Of a stretch of DNA of 8,292 nucleotides, positions 6,365 to 8,292 are shown piece by piece. The stretch lies in NCBI GenBank assembly GCA_900551645.1, contig URWP01000119.1:1-8292 (forward strand), read 5' to 3'. Source of the DNA: an uncultured Bacteroides sp. GTDB taxonomy: Bacteria > Bacteroidota > Bacteroidia > Bacteroidales > Bacteroidaceae. The notes beneath the pieces were generated by a model. That model had not been told where the DNA came from, ran no database searches, and saw only the letters and a program-made list of their open reading frames with translations. A program made the translations under genes and the position numbers. Position 1 is the stretch's first letter. Every line of letters starts with the position of its first letter.

Positions 6365-6384
6365 TTAACTTTTTTGTATCTTTG
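6354..6384 (+). promoter_or_regulatory. Bacteroidetes-type promoter of the AAA-ATPase/nuclease gene
   Basis: TTTG (6354-6357), a 19-base spacer and TATCTTTG (6377-6384) match the -33/-7 consensus TTTG-N19-21-TAnnTTTG at every defined position. Transcription should start near 6391, giving a leader of about 38 nt before ATG 6429. A perfect palindrome TTTGAA-T-TTCAAA (6381-6393) covers the end of the -7 element and the likely start, a good place for a repressor. This is the best promoter in the window. Confidence 0.75.
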
Positions 6385-6428
6385 AATTTCAAACGTTTTT
6401 CCGTTATCCATTAAATATTCATAGTTAC

Positions 6429-8006
6429 ATGAAATATCCCATTGGAATACAGAGTTTCGAACAGATTATTGAAGACGGTTATGTATACGTCGACAAGACT
6501 GAGCTGATATACCATCTCACGCACGAAGGTAAGATTTATTTCTTGAGCCGCCCCCGACGTTTCGGGAAGAGTCTGCTTGTTTCTACGCTGGAAAACTATT
6601 ACCGGGGCCGTAAGGAGCTGTTCCGCGGTCTGGCCATGGAGCGTCTGGAGAAGGACTGGTATGTCTATCCGGTATTTCATGTGGATTTCAACGGGTCTGA
6701 TTTTACACGTGAAGGGATATTGGAGGAGCGCCTGGCCGATTATGTCTCTGAATGGGAATCGGGCTATGGTCTTTCTTCCGGAGATGATAAGCATGATTTG
6801 GGTGGACGTTTTCTGAAGGTGCTCCGTACCGCCCACGAACAGACGGGGCGCCGTGCCGTAGTGCTGATTGATGAGTACGACAAGCCGATACTGGATGTGC
6901 TCGATGTAAACGCCGCGCTGGAAGACCGTCACCGGAACGTACTGAAGGGCTTCTATTCGGTATTCAAGGCTGCCGACCGTCACCTTCAGTTCGTGCTTCT
7001 GACGGGTGTGACCAAGTTCTCTCAGGTGAGTGTTTTCAGCGGTTTCAACCAGCCCGACGACATCAGCATGAGCATGGACTACGAGTCTCTTTGCGGCATA
7101 ACCCAGGAGGAGTTGGACCGTTATTTTGCGGAGCCTGTAGCACGCATGGCTACGGATTACCGTTGTACGGCAGAGGAGATGCGTCAGCGGTTGAAACTGC
7201 AGTATGACGGGTATCATTTCAGCGACCGGCTGACGGATATATACAATCCGTTCAGTCTGCTCAATGCTTTCAGCAAGCGCCGCATCTACGATTACTGGTT
7301 CAGTTCGGGCACACCGACCTATCTGGTACGGCTGCTTACCCATTTCAGTGAGAACATGAACGAACTGACTGGCAAATATTACCGCCCCGAAGAGTTTATC
7401 GACTACAAGGCCGATGTGGAACAGCCCCTGCCGATGATTTATCAGAGCGGTTACCTGACCATCAAGGACTATGACATGGATTTTAATACCTTCCTGTTGG
7501 ATTTTCCGAACAATGAAGTGAAGAACGGATTTCTGACTGTCCTGGCTGCATCGTACCTGAAGCCTTCGGAAGAGACGGGTGGCTGGATCCGTGAGGTAGT
7601 CCGTACGTTGAGGGCCGGCAATCCGGAAAAGCTCTGTACGTTGTTCACGTCGTTCCTGGCAGGTATACCCTATACGATGCGCCGCAAGGAGGATGAGGCC
7701 GAGCGTGAGCGTTATTTCCAGTATACTTTTTATCTGATCATGCGTCTGGTGAGCGTCTATACGGTGTATGTGGAGAAGGTTCAGAGCCAGGGCCGTGTGG
7801 ACTGTATCGTAGAGACTCCGGAGTATGTCTACATTTTCGAGTTCAAGCTGGACGGTACAGCCTCCGATGCGTTGCGCCAGATAGAGGAGAAGGGTTATGC
7901 CCGCGAATACGCTTCCGATCCCCGCAAGTTGTACAGGATAGGTGCCGTCTTTTCTTCCGAGACGGGTACCATCGGCGAGTGGAAGGCGGTCTGTAGCGAT
8001 GAATAG
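6429..8006 (+). CDS. AAA-ATPase / PD-(D/E)XK nuclease fusion protein (PF09820 + DUF1703 type), function unknown
   Basis: Belongs to a family of predicted AAA-ATPases fused to a PD-(D/E)XK nuclease-fold domain, often in many copies in gut Bacteroidetes and other anaerobes; no cellular role is established. Its 525 residues begin with the family signature YPIGIQSFEQIIEDGYVYVD (3-22). There follow a P-loop RPRRFGKS (41-48) that lacks the first glycine of classical Walker A, a Walker B VVLIDEYDKP (144-153), and a sensor-like LLTGVTKFSQVSVFSGFN (190-207). The C-terminal domain shows VDCI (Asp458), EFK (Glu471, Lys473) and ALRQIEEKGYA, the expected nuclease core, so both active sites look intact. 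No signal peptide or membrane segment is visible, implying a cytoplasmic protein. It has its own promoter and no cotranscribed partner. Base composition differs from its neighbours: one sampled 60-base line is about 58% G+C against about 42% in glsA, which suggests acquisition or a separate codon regime. Confidence 0.93.
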   Translation: MKYPIGIQSFEQIIEDGYVYVDKTELIYHLTHEGKIYFLSRPRRFGKSLLVSTLENYYRGRKELFRGLAMERLEKDWYVYPVFHVDFNGSDFTREGILEERLADYVSEWESGYGLSSGDDKHDLGGRFLKVLRTAHEQTGRRAVVLIDEYDKPILDVLDVNAALEDRHRNVLKGFYSVFKAADRHLQFVLLTGVTKFSQVSVFSGFNQPDDISMSMDYESLCGITQEELDRYFAEPVARMATDYRCTAEEMRQRLKLQYDGYHFSDRLTDIYNPFSLLNAFSKRRIYDYWFSSGTPTYLVRLLTHFSENMNELTGKYYRPEEFIDYKADVEQPLPMIYQSGYLTIKDYDMDFNTFLLDFPNNEVKNGFLTVLAASYLKPSEETGGWIREVVRTLRAGNPEKLCTLFTSFLAGIPYTMRRKEDEAERERYFQYTFYLIMRLVSVYTVYVEKVQSQGRVDCIVETPEYVYIFEFKLDGTASDALRQIEEKGYAREYASDPRKLYRIGAVFSSETGTIGEWKAVCSDE

Positions 8007-8073
8007 GAAGTGCCGGTAGTTCCTTGGTGGTCGCTTTTATTCCGGTGGATGTATAACCTTCATTGTTTATGAA

Positions 8074-8292
8074 TTATTGATTCAGACTACCGCCATACCA
8101 GTTCTGCACTTTCAAATCGTAATTCATATAGAAAAGGCTGTCGGAAGTAAGAACAGGCTGTTCCGGCAGTTTTTTATGCGACAAATCCCGCTGGAAGGCA
8201 CCATAAATAAGCAGACGGTATTTCATCGTATCGCCCAGCAGCAGCCATGGAGTCGTCAGATTGGGCAATGCCCGGACAGCCTGCCGCAGATA
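8074..8292 (-). CDS. Unrecognised protein, C-terminal 72 residues only, cut by the window edge
   Basis: The minus-strand frame is open from the right window edge to TAA at 8074-8076 and reads YLRQAVRALPNLTTPWLLLG through to NWYGGSLNQ at the C-terminus. A TTG at 8268 could serve as a start, but the frame continues past it without a stop, so this is better read as the 3' end of a larger gene beginning outside the window. I do not recognise the family. The fragment is rich in L, Y and aromatic residues (LFYMNYDLKVQNWYGG near the end) with no catalytic motif; a surface or envelope protein is one possibility but is not shown. It converges on the AAA-nuclease gene, with 67 bases between stops and no convincing terminator in that gap. 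Confidence 0.6.
   Translation of the reverse strand, partial: YLRQAVRALPNLTTPWLLLGDTMKYRLLIYGAFQRDLSHKKLPEQPVLTSDSLFYMNYDLKVQNWYGGSLNQ

Noticed and set aside
6411..7343. A 310-codon open frame on the minus strand opposite the AAA-nuclease gene.
   Set aside because: It lies inside a well-supported gene, has no recognisable domain, and its length is explained by the G+C-rich codon use of the sense gene.
8005..8024. AGGAA ... TTCCT as a possible terminator after the AAA-nuclease gene.
   Set aside because: Only five pairs around a 10-base loop and no T tract follows.
8131..8172. Complementary CTGTCGGAA / TTCCGGCAG followed by a run of T.
   Set aside because: It lies inside the coding frame of the right-edge gene with an uneven loop; probably fortuitous.

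Overview
The window comes from the chromosome of a member of the Bacteroidales, most likely Bacteroides or Phocaeicola. Three things point there: promoter elements of the Bacteroidetes type (TAnnTTTG, once with a correctly spaced TTTG), weak or absent Shine-Dalgarno sequences, and a PASTA-tailed FtsI and OlsB/PlsC-like lipid genes next to the cell-wall cluster. The species cannot be fixed from the sequence alone.

Left part, minus strand, 1-3999: the front of a division and cell wall (dcw) operon read right to left, rsmH - ftsL-like - ftsI - murE. The gaps are 14, 10 and 7 bases, so they are almost certainly cotranscribed. murE runs off the left edge. RsmH modifies 16S rRNA, FtsL and FtsI belong to the septal peptidoglycan machine, and MurE makes the stem-peptide precursor that FtsI crosslinks. 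No mraZ lies ahead of rsmH in this window. The 332-base divergent gap (4000-4331) instead holds a -7-like element for each direction, an operator-like palindrome and a nested inverted-repeat structure in the presumed rsmH leader.

Middle, plus strand, 4332-6156: a two-gene unit of a PlsC/OlsA-like O-acyltransferase followed by an OlsB-like N-acyltransferase. It matches the glsA/glsB pair that makes glycine lipids in Bacteroides. A hairpin terminator follows at 6181-6216.

Right part, 6157-8292: a gap rich in symmetric elements around a good Bacteroidetes promoter (TTTG-N19-TATCTTTG). It drives a 525-residue AAA-ATPase/PD-(D/E)XK nuclease fusion (PF09820 + DUF1703 type). This gene is visibly richer in G+C than its neighbours and looks accessory. 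At the right edge the 3' end of an unrecognised minus-strand gene converges on it.

The best candidates for something undescribed are the AAA-nuclease gene with its elaborate promoter, and the structured leader in front of rsmH. Both are inferences from sequence patterns only.
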